DNA from: Lasioglossum baleicum
Taxonomy: Eukaryota; Arthropoda; Insecta; Hymenoptera; Halictidae
Direction of reading: 5' to 3'
Assembly (NCBI RefSeq): GCF_051020765.1
Contig: NC_134937.1
Coordinates: forward strand, 17,228,947 to 17,292,946
DNA length: 64,000 nt
The notes beneath the pieces were generated by a model. That model was not told the origin of the DNA and did not search any database. It was given only the letters and a program-made list of their open reading frames with translations. How positions within the stretch are numbered: the stretch's first letter is position 1; each line of letters begins with the position of its first letter. Positions 1 to 13,870 of the stretch are shown here, piece after piece. Made by a program: the position numbers and the translations under genes.

Positions 1-163
1 TACTTTTATTTTTTGGAAATAAGGAGAATCATCCATTGTTCTTTCATACCCTCGAACAGTTTCCCAAATAAAGGGTCTAGCAGACTCAGCAGCGGTTGCT
101 GCCTGTCAGCCGTCGGTCGATGAAGAACGTAAGCTAACGATTTGCCTTTAATCGACTCAGTAT

Positions 164-317
164 CGGAGTAAGGCAATAATCAACTAATATTTCAAACTGA
201 CTAATAGTCTTTTTGAATGTCTTTTTGATTGATTAATGGCTATGTTGCTATGACCAACATTCAAAAAGACTATTATGTAGTCATTGTTAAATATTAGTTG
301 ATTATTGCCCTACTCTG
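164..317. mobile_element. hAT-type MITE with long terminal inverted repeats
   Basis: The left arm (164-220) and right arm (257-317) are imperfect inverted copies. Outer ends read CGGAGTAAGGCAATAATCAA and, inverted, CAGAGTAGGGCAATAATCAA. Flanks CTCAGTAT (156-163) and CTCAGAAT (318-325) match at 7 of 8 positions, as expected for an 8-bp hAT target duplication. There is no coding capacity. Confidence 0.75.
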
Positions 318-3300
318 CTCAGAATAATATCATATAGCACCTTTTTGAATTTGTCTCAGTACCTGCTATTATATTATTTTCTGAAGAAAAAATACAGTAT
401 TCTATTAAAAAAAAATTATTATTATTATGTTCCACCAATCCGATCATCTTGAAACTTTTGTATATATTAGATAGGTAACAGAACATTGTTCTTGAATTTT
501 TTGGAAGTGGTCACTCGAAGGGTTGCTTGCAATCCCCACCCCCAAACAATTAATGATTTTCTTCTGCCCTTGATAATTTGATCACAATTGTGAAAAAAAT
601 ATGCGATATAAAGGAGGTAAGTTCGAGTATTTTCGTTTTTTTTCTGAATACAGGATACAGTCAAGGGTATTTACCCTCAAATCATCCTTATATGAAGGGG
701 GGCGACTACAAAAGATTTAGACCTTGCCGAGCAAGAGCCAGGTAAGTCCAGCTTTCGAAAATTGCTTAATTTATAGTTCCATATAGAAACGTGTAGAACT
801 TCAACAAGTGCAATTTTACTAAAAAGGGGCTCGAGCAGTGTTTGCACGAAGGTCTTCAATTATTTCGTGCTCTGTTCTCCGTAGCTCGGCGCCGCAGGAA
901 AGGAATTGCAGGCAGCCCACGTGGAATTCGGACGGAGGGACGCAAGGTGGCAATCTTCTCGTCGCAACTTTATTACACGCGTCTGCGGTAGTTTCCGCGA
1001 GACTTTGGGGCAAGATACGCGTCGAGAGACAGCGGAGACGCTAATTCGGCCGGGAATCTCGCGGAAACGTCACTCGCAGGATGAGCCTAGCCGAAAAGTT
1101 TCATCGTCCTCGGGAAATCAGAGGGCCGTCGTCGACACGGTGGCTAAGTGGTTCTTAATTCTGTCGCGTCGCGCGTCGTCGCCGTGGTGTTCGACGAAAA
1201 GTTTTATCGGTTCGGCGCGGCGTCGCGTCGCGAAGCCACCGCGTTTTCGGTATCAGGGAAAGTTGTCGGTATTGTTGGAGGCCCGTTGCCGGACTGCTGC
1301 GTCCGCTCTTCCACTTGCCTCCGACCTTGTTTCCTTTCTGCCTTTTCCGAGCGTCCGTTCGGCCTCGAGAGCCCTCTGCTCTCCTCTCTCCCCGAACTCC
1401 CGCGGCTCGATGGAAAGTGAGCAGGCATCGATAAGAGGGACACAACGGCTAAATCAAATTGTTTCCTTTCTGCCCGCCGTTCGACTCCACAGACGTCCCT
1501 CAGGATTCGCCGATGTGCGAGAGAGACGCGGGGACGCGAAAACGCGCGTGTCCTCGCGACTGACTATGCGCGCTTTCGAAAATACGCGTTGCGGCGAACG
1601 GTTTTCCGGAAAAGCACGCGCAGATTCGCCCTCTTCCACCTCGCACCGGGAAAGTCCGAGCTGTATCTTCGAGATATCGGCTTTATCGGAGGCTAAGAAT
1701 ATCAAACGAAGGACGGTATCGTTGGATTTTCAATGATTTAATTTTACACGGTGCTGGCAAGTGTCTGTCATCTACTCGCTTCTTCTTAACTGTCATCTGT
1801 AGACTGCAGATCCTTGTCCAAAATAAAAAATGTATCGATCAATTGTAGGAAAGAGAAGCGAAGTGAAAAAGTTCTTAATTTCCCTTTGTAATGATCCAGG
1901 CAAATCGAACGATCCACGCTCCCGATATTCCCATTCTAATTAGTCGGGCGTGTTCCCAAGATCGCGCACACCGAAAAAATCGACTCTTCGAGCTGTAAAA
2001 ATGGCGAAACCCGTTGAGACGGAGGAAAGCGAACGCCGAAGGGACCGCGATCGAGTACAGCCGCGACAGCGTGCAATTACTGCCTTACCATTAATACTCG
2101 GGGGAATCGCGTCAGGTTGAAATGTTGTCCGTTATCGTCGACGTTGGTTGCCCCAGCAACCCGGAGTTCTTCGTCAACGAGAAAGAATCCGTTGGAACCA
2201 CGAACGCGGAAAATTGGACGGTTCTAAATACCCGGGAGTGATTTTCGCGTTAAGACCGTCTCGAGCAAAAGAGGTTTTCTTTTATTCATGAGCGGAGAGC
2301 GGCGTCGGTAGGGCCGATTCCGGGGGCTCGTTTTAAATCTATCGATCCGAATCAACCGCCTGAACCCAACGATTCGTCGCACTGTGGTTTAATATGCGAT
2401 TCCGGCTGCTGAGCAAACGTATTTTTATTCCTAGATATTCATGGTTGCTTTTCTCTTGTTTCCCGCTACTAGCGAAAAGAGATCCTTGTGTGGATATGAG
2501 CGGTGTCAAAATGTATGAAGTGAATACGGTTGTGAACGAAATAACGAAATCAGTGTGCATGAGAGAGCGGTTTCCTTTGGGAAAATTTCCAGTTGTTAGT
2601 TGAACATTGTTTATGTTACCCGCAACGTTTTGTTAAATATATCACTGTTTCAACGAACCCCACTCTTCAATTTATTTAATCTTTTCACTGATTAGTTATA
2701 TAACTAAATCCATTTATTAGGTTGGCAACTAGATTCTAATTCTAATTCTAGTAATTCTTTTATTGTATCATTATAACCTCATTAAATAACCATCCCTTTT
2801 GAACTGTATACCACTGGAAAGCTTTGAATTTTGTGATTAGTTTGATATAAAATACTCGCGCTTAAAAAATATATTACGTCAATTTTTGTTTCAGTACTAT
2901 GAAAAACATAAAAACATGATCGAGTTTATAATTATTCACAACACTGTAGTTGTGCGGGGTTAAAAATTCTAGAATTAATCCTCACTCTTCAATTCGTTTA
3001 ATGTGTGCTCTCATTAAAACTGCAGCCACTCGTTTTTGGTATAAATGCATAAAATCCGTTTCGTCATGTAGGATTGAAACGAGCATTATTCTTCGCACAA
3101 AGGTCCGCAGTATACCGATAACGATCTAGATTGGGTCCACAGCGGAAGAGCAAATACGATTATAAGTACCCGGTTCATTTCCCGGTATTTCTCAGCTGGA
3201 ACTGGATTTGAAAGCAACGCGAGTCGCCGGGAGACCGCAGTTCGACAAGGGCGTCGACAACGGCGACGGATAGTTGCATAAAGGCGAGCGAAGTCGCTTC

Positions 3301-6059
3301 GGCAAAATCATTTTCATAATTCAATACGGACCGGTAAGGACGTGCACGGGTAACGTTATTCCGAGTGACGGCGACGCGGACGATGCTGTTCTTGTGTTCT
3401 TCTATCCAGCCTTCGACGAATAGGACCGCGTCTCCGGTCTGACTGAACGCCGACCTATTCTACTTCCTCGCGGCGCGGCGGCGACTCGAACGCCGACAGT
3501 CCCTCCGACGTTTTCTTTTCACGGGAACGGGCTTTCTGTGTTCCATGTTCTATGTCGTGTATGTATGTACATATATGCACGCGTGCAGTCTCGACTTTCA
3601 GTTTTAATCGACGTTTCACCCTTTTTGTCCGTATTGCGATCTGCGTCGACGCCCACGTTTTTCCTTTTTTTTCTAGAGTGTCCTTAACCCTTACACCGGC
3701 ACACCGTTTGCGTCAATTTATACAAAGTGTCTCGGGTCAAGCCTGTAGCGATGGCGTTCATACGTTCACCGTCGGTTCTGTGTGTTGTAGGCAAATTGTA
3801 TTTTTAATCATTTACGGCTGCGATGTCTGCGAATTCGTATGCAAACTGAACATTTCTAATTCATCCCTTAATTATTTTAAGACACCGTGTCGAACCAATA
3901 CGGTTACTCTGCTTTTGTCGGGCGTCGCGGATAGAATCGCAAACCATCACGAACGCAAAATTTGCACGAGCGACCATGTGCTCATTTAGTATACGGAAAG
4001 CGTGCAACGTCGACCGGCAATGGCCAGCTTCGGCAAGAAAGGGTGCAAAGCGAGGTAGCTCGATTGCCAGCATGTTAACGCGAACGAATTCGCTCGCATT
4101 AGAATTCGAAAAGCTGAACAGCGAAACTCCATTGAGCGTGGACCGTGGAATCGGGGGATTTTTCAAGGGGATGCGTTTTCAAGGGTGCAGGTTAAATCGT
4201 TCGACGTTGCTGGACGCGGTCTATTTATACCGAAACAACGGTTGATCGGTTCAGTGATTGCGAAAGGGTCGATCCGAACAAAGACGTACAATTGACTAGG
4301 AAAATTTATATTTTTAATAGAGATCTGCGGTCTGAAACTAATTGGAGAGAGAAGGCAATTTCGAAGTGACTCTTGTTTCTCGCGGCAGAAGCGGACAATT
4401 TGTATTTTGCAGAGAAAACCGCGGTCTAATTGTTAACCTTTTGAAGTCGGAGCTATTTTAACTTGAAAATTAAACGTTTCTTCCGACCTAGAATAACACC
4501 ATTGTAGGGTAAACTGTACCTTTGCTGGCACTGCAGTAGTTATTGGAACTTTTGATATAAGAGCTACTCGAAGAGGGAGAGTTCAGCCTCGTTTCCCGAA
4601 CCAGTCTTTTTGCAGAGGCTTTGAAGGGCCGTCGGTCGGTCAAATTAGCGTGGATCGTCGATTCCGTTGGCATAACGTGGCCGTTTGAATATTTCCTTGG
4701 TCGTCGAGGGGTATGCGCGACGGTCCGCGCGACTCGCCAACGGTCAGGTCGATAAATCAACGAAGAAATCTCTCGGCCCGTGTCCCTTTGTGTTTACTCG
4801 CGCGCGAGTGAAAAGCTGGCCACCCGCCGCCGGCCTCTCTTCCCGACGGATCATAACTCTCGGTTCGCAAATACCATTAGGTTCTCGGGTCGCGTTCTGC
4901 CACGGCACATCGGGTACCCGAGCGGGTTCATCCTCCCTCGTTGCCCGTGACCCTCGATCATCGGATCGGACACGAACGGATCGCTAAACCTCTCCCGTTT
5001 TTCTTTTCATCGCGAGTCAACGGCTCCTGTCCTGCAATCTCCGTTCGCATTTATCAAAGCGAAGATCGGCCATTTCCTCTGGTTCCAATAATGCGGAGAA
5101 TTTCGCATAAAAGCAATGTATCAGAGAAACAGGGCGAAACAGATTGGACTAATCCGTTGGCTGAGAATAACAAACAGATCGGTTCCCGTACTCGTTACCC
5201 GAAAGAACCTTGGCTCAGGGGTTGTTTGCGAGGCACGCTCGCTTTGACGAGCACGATGCTCTTAAAACGAAAAGAAAAACAGCCAAGGCACGCGCATCCG
5301 TTTATGCGGGCGTCCCGGTGCGGCGAGGAGGAAACGCGGCGCGCGAAGAAAAATGAACGGCGCGTTTATTACAGGCACGGAAGCGACTCGACGCGGCTAA
5401 GAGTAAGCCCCGGAAAAAATGTTGCGAGGCGGTTGCTCGGGCTATCGTCGGTCTAACAAACTGCGAACGACCAAAGCGACTCTCCCGACGAGAGCACCGG
5501 AGGAAGACGAGCGCGAAAGTGGAACGAGGGACCGTGAAAAGAGACCAACCTATGTATGTGTGGGTATACGTGACGCGCCGGATAAATGCCCGGACAGATG
5601 CCAGATAATTACGGGGCCGTTGTCTCAAAGACATCAGCGGCGGGACGATATTTTTCCGTTTTTCGGCTGGCCCGAATGGAACGGTGGCCATCTTGAACCT
5701 TCCTCGCCGCAGGCGTTTCTCTAATAAATTTCTGCATGGAAAACTGTATATCGCGAAGTGCACGGTCTCCATAAAAATCGTTATTTAAATGCCCTCGCGT
5801 ACTTTCCGTAGTGAACGTCGAGTAGAAGCTAAACATGTTGGGTTACCCCCGGGGAAAAAACGACAGGGGTTGCTCGAGTAGTTGCAGCCTTAAGAAGGCT
5901 CGGGACGCCAGACATATTGCGCGAGGAAATATGCATAAATAATTGATACTTGCGCGACGGGGGCAACGTTTCGATCCCTCCTTCGCCTACGTTCTCTCGT
6001 AAGAAAAAGTCGCTAAAGTAATCTGACCCACGGAGTGGCACGGCGTTCGTCTACGGGAC
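318..6059. other. Gene-free upstream sequence
   Basis: No exon with supportable splice sites or family similarity was found on either strand. A TAATTC short tandem run lies near 2730-2755. GACTGCGG-family right arms lie at about 3041-3064 and 3095-3112. The rest is unremarkable CG-rich sequence. Confidence 0.6.
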
Positions 6060-7200
6060 GATGTGTCCCGTTAACGAGCCGCGTTGTCCGTCGTGGTCCG
6101 CGCGTCAAACTGGCCTTGAACGATCGGAATCAATTCGCTTTTGCGATTTCAAGGTTCGAATAGGGAGAGGAGAGAAGTCGGCAGATATCGCGGCGGCGGC
6201 GGCTGGAGGCCCGATAGATAGGAAACCGGGTTCGTATCTGGGGTACGAGGGGGTGGAAGCGCAGAGAGGGGGGCACACGAGGTTTTTGGGGTGCAAGGGG
6301 GGAGAAAGAGAGAGGGGGGGAAAGGAGAGACGGAGAAATATGGCGAAGGGTGCTTCTGCTAGGAGGGGAGCGAGCGAGAGGGCACGATAGAGGACGAGGG
6401 AGGAAAGAAAGAGGAACGATCGAGAATTCTCCGGCCGGAGGTGGTTCGCGCTTGCGCTTGTCGCTAGCAACGTACTGGCACGTAATGCCTTCGGTGAGCC
6501 AGTCTGACGCCAGGCGCCGCGACGCTATGACGTCACTGGTCCGCGTTCTCTCAGCGATCGTTTCTCGACAACGGTGAAGATCCGCGAATGAAAAACGGCC
6601 GCCGCATCCTTCCGGACGGGCCTGGACCGAGAGTCTCGCGACTCGAAAGAACCGCGAGGGACAAAACCGCGCGGGCTCCGACACCCGTTGCCATAGTCGA
6701 GCCGATTGCCAGCCGATTCGCAGTGACCGATCTCTCGCGATTCCCAGAGACACCGGACTCACCGAACACGGTATACCACGGGCCACATCGCCCCCGCTTA
6801 CACCCCGTGCACACCGCAATCTAATCGGTTCCTTTCCATTTCGCCGATCTTGTCGATCGCCTCGGTCAAGCGCGTCCCACGCGTTCGTTCTCTCTCTCTC
6901 TCTCTCTCGTTTCTCGAGATGCTAAGTGCACCGAAGCTTGCGTGTCTTCCTGCTAATCGATCTGCCGATTTTCCGCAACCGGTTTGCCGAACGACACGGG
7001 GGCGTTTCGATTCCATTGCATTGTACAGATCATTACAGATTCGATGCCTGGAACCGATCGACTCTGCCCCAGGACCACGAAGCCGTCTCTCCTTTCCCTC
7101 GTTTTACCAGACGTCGACGTCCTGTGACCGATCCAGATGATCTCCTATGCTCCCCACGTGCGAGAATCTCGACGAGGCCAGTCGCCCGATAGGAAACTAA
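6060..7200. promoter_or_regulatory. CpG-rich block with a CRE; possible distal promoter or noncoding first exon
   Basis: Dense in CG, with purine- and pyrimidine-rich runs and a (TC)n stretch at about 6890-6909. It holds a perfect palindromic TGACGTCA. No core promoter element or donor site can be assigned with confidence, and it is 7 kb from the frequenin-like ATG. Confidence 0.25.
6528..6535. promoter_or_regulatory. Perfect cAMP-response element palindrome TGACGTCA
   Basis: Eight-base CREB/ATF consensus inside a CpG-rich block. Occupancy is unknown; a chance match is possible. Confidence 0.4.
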
Positions 7201-7219
7201 AAAACTATTCGACTCGCAA

Positions 7220-7412
7220 GGATAAGAAACTATGAGAGAAACTTTGTTGCTGGTATTTTTTATGAATTCTCTCGAATAAGAACGGATAGGAAAGTTCGAG
7301 AGAGAGAGACCTTGCCGCCAGTGTCTTTAATTAATTCGCTCGTGATCGAATGAAAACGGATAAGGAACTTTGCGAGAGACCTTGTCGCCGGTGTCTTTTA
7401 TTAGCTCTGACG
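7220..7412. repeat. Three-unit degenerate minisatellite (about 64-74-bp unit)
   Basis: Units start at 7220, 7284 and 7358, each opening GGATAAGGAA or a near variant. Each is followed by GAGAGAC, CTTG(T/C)(T/C)GC and a GTCTTT-ATTAATTC tail. The third unit is partial. Confidence 0.7.
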
Positions 7413-8816
7413 GTGTAACGGCCGTGTCGCATGAATCGGAAACACGTTCGCAGGTTCCACAGGCGCTTTTATAGATTATAAAGCGTTACAGCGGCGTTAC
7501 GGCGTGCAACGAGTGGCCCCGGGGCAGACACGTACAGGTACAAGTGCTCGCTTTTACCGTGAAATATGGATGAAAATGCATCGATAGGGAAAATCCGGGT
7601 GCCAGGGATTAAAACGGTTTGACAATATTATTATTACCGTCTGCACCGTGTATTACAGTCATTATTCCTTGGTGTTCAACGGTTAATTTTAGCATAAAAG
7701 GGCTATAGAAACGATTGCATCGAGTCAAATTTTATGCGCATTATGCAAATCAGAATTTTCATAAGTACTGCCACCTTGTCTGATGCTTCAGGCACAACGG
7801 CTGAAGAACGTTTCAATTTCAATTGATTACACGTGCTCGGGATAATTAGATACAACGATGCACGATCGTCCAATTTCATTAGTCGTCCATAATTACTGCA
7901 ATCAGCGCATCGGATTCCACACCATCAGTCCCATGAAGACGCGTTTGCTCGAAGCGATCCGTCTCGACAGAAATGAATCTTTAAAGACGACGCGCGTCAA
8001 CGTGTTAACAAGCGCGAAGCGTTACCAAACAATGAAGGCTCTCGCAAAGTTTCCGAGTTGCGAAGTTTCTTAGCAGTTTCCAATTCACACCTTTTCTCTT
8101 TGAACAATCATCTCGCATGAGTCATCGAGAAGCAGTCCTCGCGAATGAACTATTTTACAGAGACGTAGAAATTGTCTGTATTAACTAGGAGCTACACAAT
8201 TTTGTTACGAATGCTGAAAATCGAAAGCGAAGCATCGAAATCGATGCAAGCGCATTTAATAGATTCGCGTCTGTTCCGGCGACAGGGCCGACGTCCAGCG
8301 ACGTGCCGCCGTCGCTGTCTGCGAAGTCTATTAAACCCGTCGATAATTGGTACAATAATTTGGACGAGTCGCATTATTGGCGCGACGGAGCAGCGTGCCA
8401 AGAGTAGGCAGCAATCGCCTTTACTTCTGGGAATATCGGCCAATAGACCGGAATATCCAATAATCCGATAGCTCCCGAGTCACGGTGCCGGACAATCAGC
8501 GTTCCATCATGCTCCAACCGTTCGCCGCTAGTCTTCTCTTACTGTTTCGGTTTGCGTGGAAAGCGTGCGTCTATGCTCCCTCTCGCATTGGCATCCGAAC
8601 CGTACCCCGTGTTTCCTCGTTGACGCGCACCTTCTCGATGACACCTGTTCAAGTCCAACGTGGCCGGATTTTTCCAATCAACGTGCGATCGATTCGAATC
8701 CTATCGAGATAAGAATTTACGAAATTCGAGATCATACTTGCTCGAACATCTCAAACAAATGTGACGAACATTTCAATCAGATCGTCCAGAAGGGTTCGAG
8801 TTTTTCTCCGAGCAAT

Positions 8817-8968
8817 TTCTCCGGATTTTATGCATTCATGACGAAAATGAATAGATCGAATGAAAAGCAAAAAGATTTTTTAAAGTACACGATAGACTGT
8901 TATATTATTCTCTGCAGATTCTGTGTCTCGCAATTAATGCAGACAATTTTTACCGTGCATCCACAGTC
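8817..8968. mobile_element. GACTGCGG-family MITE, degenerate
   Basis: Left arm degenerate (CCGGATTTTATGCATTCATG at about 8821-8840). Right arm GCATCCACAGTC ends at 8968, followed by TA. Confidence 0.5.
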
Positions 8969-9634
8969 TAGTCATATTTAAAGATTTAGATATAGCTGCG
9001 GAATAAATGACAATTATCTTTTTGCCCCAAGGAATTATTGCACACAAAGAAATCGTAATCCTCGTAACGGCGAAGAGAATTGTGCGGCGACGAGTTAAGC
9101 ATTATTCGTTTTCCCAACTTCTTGCTACACAGTTTCTTTCGCAGCTTCGATAATTGGAATTCCTTCGCCGCCGTTAGTCCCGTGAAAGAAGAAGGCGTTT
9201 ATCGTATGCCCGCGTTCGCCGCGGCAGCTAAATATTCGCAACCAGACTGCGGACATTTATGCAAATTCAAGATTTTCCGATGAGCCAGAGTTGAATAGAA
9301 TTTTCGATAGGATTTCAGTGGGAAGTATTAACTTGTCCAACAAGTTTCCTCGCTCTACTTTGACTCTTCTAAACTAACAACTCCGGCGAGCGTAAAGCGA
9401 GTAATATCCGTATTACAGTGAGCTCGGTGAAAGTTGCCTTCAAACAGTATAATACACGAGAATACTTTTCGATCGATCTAATACTATTGGTCCTTTATCA
9501 TATCGTAAATCATAGTTTTACACGACCTCCGATCAGTTTCTGTTTAAAATCCACAGAATCGTACATCTTTAACGAAATTTTCAGTATGTGTATAACCTAG
9601 AGTATAACATAGATCTACGAAACATATATTTTAC

Positions 9635-9855
9635 ATTTTCATTAAGGACCCACATAAAAAAGTTTTAGAAAATGCCTTTTTTACTTTTAATGTAACCTTA
9701 TAAATTATATAATTTTTGGATAATCTTCTTTGCATAACATCTCGTGAACCGATTCTAATTGATAATTAAAAAATCAGGTCGTTTGGTAGAATCACAAAAA
9801 AAGTTATTAGTTATTTTTAAAAGGTGTACGAATACTTTTTACACCCACGGTACAT
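9635..9855. mobile_element. Decayed Tc1/mariner-type transposon end
   Basis: Read on the minus strand it begins GTGGGTGTAAAAAGTATTCG. It runs parallel to the 32524 element through AATAACTTTTTT, TACCAAACGA and ACGAGATG. No transposase frame remains. Confidence 0.6.
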
Positions 9856-10719
9856 ATGCTTTCTTCGCTGCAGTTAGATTACGACGAAAGGTCGAGTGGT
9901 CGGGGAACCAGGCTGTAGAACTTATGTAGACTGTAGATCGACGGATGGACAACGATCATTTTCCCGTTTGCTGTTTTACGAGGGGAATACAGCCGGGTAG
10001 TACGTTCGAGCGTTGCGTCGGATCGAGCCCCGTCGATACTTCGTCCGCCTTGTGAATGGACTGCACGTACCGGAAAACCGACGCGACGATCGATAGGCAG
10101 GTATTTCTACGGATCCGAGAGCAGAAACGCGCGGCCGTATTTTTCCGAAGTTCCCGACGCGATGCGGCGCGACGCGCGCGGCCCCGGCACGGTGGTATGG
10201 GTTGTTTGTTTTTCCCTGAGCGAAATTTCGATGCGGAACTCCGACGCGTCGCGCGTCGGGCGACACCGGAACCCCCCTGTTACTCGGACCAGCAATTACA
10301 GTCTTCGGAAAATTTCATTCAGCAAAGTAAACTCGCCGTCGGACCGTCGAATAATCCCCGTTAATCGAGTCGCGAGATTTCATTCGATTTCCCGGACGCC
10401 ATTTACTTCTACGCGCTCGGACCGCGAACTTCCGGTTTGCAGCCTTCGATTACCGCTTCGCGCTCGAAGCTATTTGCACCGAACACCGGACATTCCTTTC
10501 GGCCCGGAATACTCTCATTGAATATTTAAGTAATTCGTAAAATGCAAACATATTTGGCAATGTAACAAATATTTTGAATATAGAGCAATTTGTAGCGACG
10601 CTTCAGAGTCGCGAGGGTTAAAAATTATAATAATGTTCGACTGATGAGAATGTCATAAGCTCGGTAAGATAATTAGAAGAAGGGCGAAATTTTTATTTGG
10701 CTCCTGCGACTTTCAAGCA

Positions 10720-10756
10720 ACGCAAACACGTTTATTTTGCATAAAGATCCGCAGTC
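10720..10756. mobile_element. GACTGCGG-family MITE, single right arm
   Basis: GCATAAAGATCCGCAGTC at 10739-10756 followed by TA. The preceding TTTATTTT matches the subterminal part of other copies. Confidence 0.6.
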
Positions 10757-13700
10757 TAGTCGTAATACGACATTCTATTTCCAACTTGCTCGCAGAAATT
10801 TCTTGGGCTTGCTCAAGTGCGAAAAACAATTTAGTCTTAGTCTTTTCCAATCCGTCCCACTGGGGAGACCCTCGAGTTTCCGGGAGTCTGAGTGAAGGAA
10901 GAGTGGCAGGCTTCGAAGGGCTCGAAAGGGCGTCGGGGTTCAAGGACACGCAGAGGCCACTTCGCAGGTCAACTTCCACCCACGCCCTTCCGAAGTGCAC
11001 GGTTATACCTGGGCCGGAAAGCGCGGCAATGGAGAGCGTGTCCGACCCGCAGCGACCCGCTTCGCGATCGAATCGGGTCACCCAGTCACCCGACGCCTAA
11101 TCGCTCGTATACGACGAAACCGCGACTTCCCCCGGCGAACACGAGAGGACGATTCCGTATCGACGCGCTCCCACGCAAACTTCCGGCTGAACGGGACTTG
11201 ATCACCGTGCGGTATCGTTTCAATCATCCATATTGTTGCCTCTCGGATCCCTCTCCCAAAATCGGACCGAACGACTTCAAACATCCTTCGTGAATTTCGA
11301 AACATTCCACTCGGAGACTTTTCTAGAAAGTGAGATCAACATTTTCTTTTGCTGAAAGGGTTTGTTCGAGACCTCGCCAGTTTTTTTTTCGTCATTCTAC
11401 TGTAACTGCTTAGCTTACCCGGTACGTGTGCGGAGAAACCGCCTACGTAATGTCACTCTGCATTTAACGCGAACTTCCTTTCATTATTATTATCCGTTTA
11501 TAGACGCACCCTCTTCCCAGTTTCCAGAAGCGTTCTCTTCTTTCCACCATGAGAGTATCGTGTGGAAGACAGATGAAGGGAAATTCGCATTAATCACAAA
11601 ATGATACGGCACAACGTTGTCAATTTTCCAGGACAGTCGAGTTTTTAAAAATTAACAAAGGATACTTGATCAATTACTCGAGAGTGAACGGTACTTTCTC
11701 ATACCGAACCTTCCTCATTCGAGTTCCGCCCTCGACTAGCAAGTGGAAGACAGATGGAGGAAAATTCGCATTAATTACAGACTGACATTACGCGGTAACC
11801 AGTCCCCCTAACGAACAACAAAAGGATAGTTCTCGCGAATAAGAAATTGGCGGATGGTGGATCGGCCCGGTCGGCCTTCAAAAGAGAAACGCAAACTCGA
11901 CCGCTATGTAAATGGTAAATGAATTGCCTTCGCGCGGTTTCATATCTCGTTATCCTACGGTGAAACGTTGCTGAATAATGCAACGAGTAACGAAGCAATT
12001 ATTCCCAGGGAGATTAATGTAATAGCGATGAACCGGCGTTAGGACTGTAGAGCTATCGGGATCCTCCGTGTACACAGAGAGTCTATCGGATGTTCGACGA
12101 GAGAAACAATTCGCTCTTTCCTCTCTTCTCTTTCTCTCTGGGAATGAAAAGTCTGAAGAGTTCTCTCCCCGATTAAAGTTTACAGAATCGCGCGTTCCTC
12201 GAAGCTTCTTTCCTGTCCTTCTCTTTTTTTTATTCTCGCGGAGCCGTGTAAAAGCGTCTTTCAACCATCATGCCGGAGTTTAATCGTCGATCACGTTCAA
12301 CTTCGGAACAATCGGCCGCTGCTTTAATTCTTTCGCCCCGTGATCCGAAGTTCCGCTTTCCTTCGGTCCATTTATCAACGACAAACCCTCTCCTCTCTCT
12401 CTCCTTCGGCCTTTCCGCGTCCGTTTTTCACCGGCCGACGTTCGGGATTTACTTTCTATTCGCACATGTCAGCGTCCGACGATAATCCGTTCGCGCACGT
12501 TCGATCGGATATACCCACGTACGCGCGTCTTATGCCAATTTACTTCCTTCGGCGATCCCATTTACCGAGAATCAAGCCGACGCGAAGTTACAGTAAATCC
12601 TCTATAGACGCAACAATTTCTATACGATAGATGCGACCAAGAACATCCCCCCCAACTTAGTAATCTGATCTCGGCTCGGTATATCGGTGTGAACCACTAC
12701 TAACGCGACGGGGAGAGTCCCAGTCGCCGGCACAGTTCAAATGCCCGTGCGTCGTCACAATGTAACACCAATATTTAATCTTCTTTATTTTTCATTATTT
12801 TTTCATGGCACTTTCACCAGCATATTCGTGGCATTTTTCTAATGCAAAATGATACCAAACACGATATAATTTCAACTGTATTTAGTGGGTTAATTAACGA
12901 TGAACGTTTCGGGCGCAAGGAAGGATAGCGTATGGGAAAGAAAGAGTCTCGAAAAATTAAGAAACCAAAACGACGAAACGCTGGTCTTGAGAGCTGATCG
13001 AAACCGAGCCGTTCCACGGCTCGATGCAGTCGTTCTATTAGTTTTCTGTAAATATCAAAAAAGTTGTTCAGAATCAAAATCGGCGAGGTGTACCCTCTTC
13101 TGTACAATTACCAGAATTTGTTAATAAATCATTGATTCGCTTGTCGTAGTACAATTTAGCCATTGTTTAGAGAACGCAGGCGTAAAACAGATACATTTCC
13201 GTTTCTTCGAAGTAATAACGGACGACAAAGAACTTGTTCTCCACCCGCGAAATAAATAATTAGACAAGGGATTAATGGAAAGAACGCGTTTGAAAAACAC
13301 CTGGAGGGTTCGCATGTATATTTGAGAAACGCCTTACGCGTCCGGCACCGAGAGAGAACTCTCCCCCAGTTCGCGTTACATAATTAACGAGCAAGATCCC
13401 GCAATACCAGCGGCGAGGCGAAACTTTCGTCGGCGGTGAATAAATGCAGCTCGTCTTGAAAAGGACGCTCGGGTTTTTGTGAGCGGCGGCCGTGGCAGGG
13501 GCGATTCATTTAATAAATCCGGTGACATTTCGAGTCCTCGGCGACGGGTAGTTTCTCGGGGCTATCAGTCGGTAGTCAGTCCGGGCGACCTTTGCGAGGC
13601 TTATAATAGCCCGGTCCCGAAATTCCGCGGATTTCGTGCACGAGAGGGAAAACGGAGAGCCTCGGGAAATTCGTGGCGAACAATTTCATTCGCGGAGCAA

Positions 13701-13870
13701 TCCCTCGCGGTTCGTGGCTCGAAGGATAACACGATATACCACGCCGCGAGATCGAAACCGCATTGAGTCCGACGGGTTTCGAAATTTTCCAGACGGCAAT
13801 CGTGGATGGACTGATGCGGACTCTCGACAACTCGATAGATTAGGGGACGTCGACGGTGTCGGAGTCATTG

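Larger units (their letters stand above)
7413..13870. other. Gene-free upstream sequence
   Basis: Holds a GACTGCGG-family MITE (8817-8968), a decayed Tc1/mariner end (9635-9855) and a single right arm (10720-10756). A direct repeat of about 48 bp occurs at 11560-11606 and 11738-11785, sharing GTGGAAGACAGATG and AAATTCGCATTAAT. No exon could be supported. Confidence 0.6.

Noticed and set aside
906..1736. 276-codon open frame on the + strand
   Set aside because: Composition is Arg/Ser-rich as expected from random CG-rich DNA. There are no domains, no splice logic and no family resemblance; overlapping frames on both strands are equally open.
6130..6819. 229-codon minus-strand frame
   Set aside because: Low-complexity Ser/Pro/Arg translation of a purine/pyrimidine-biased CpG block.
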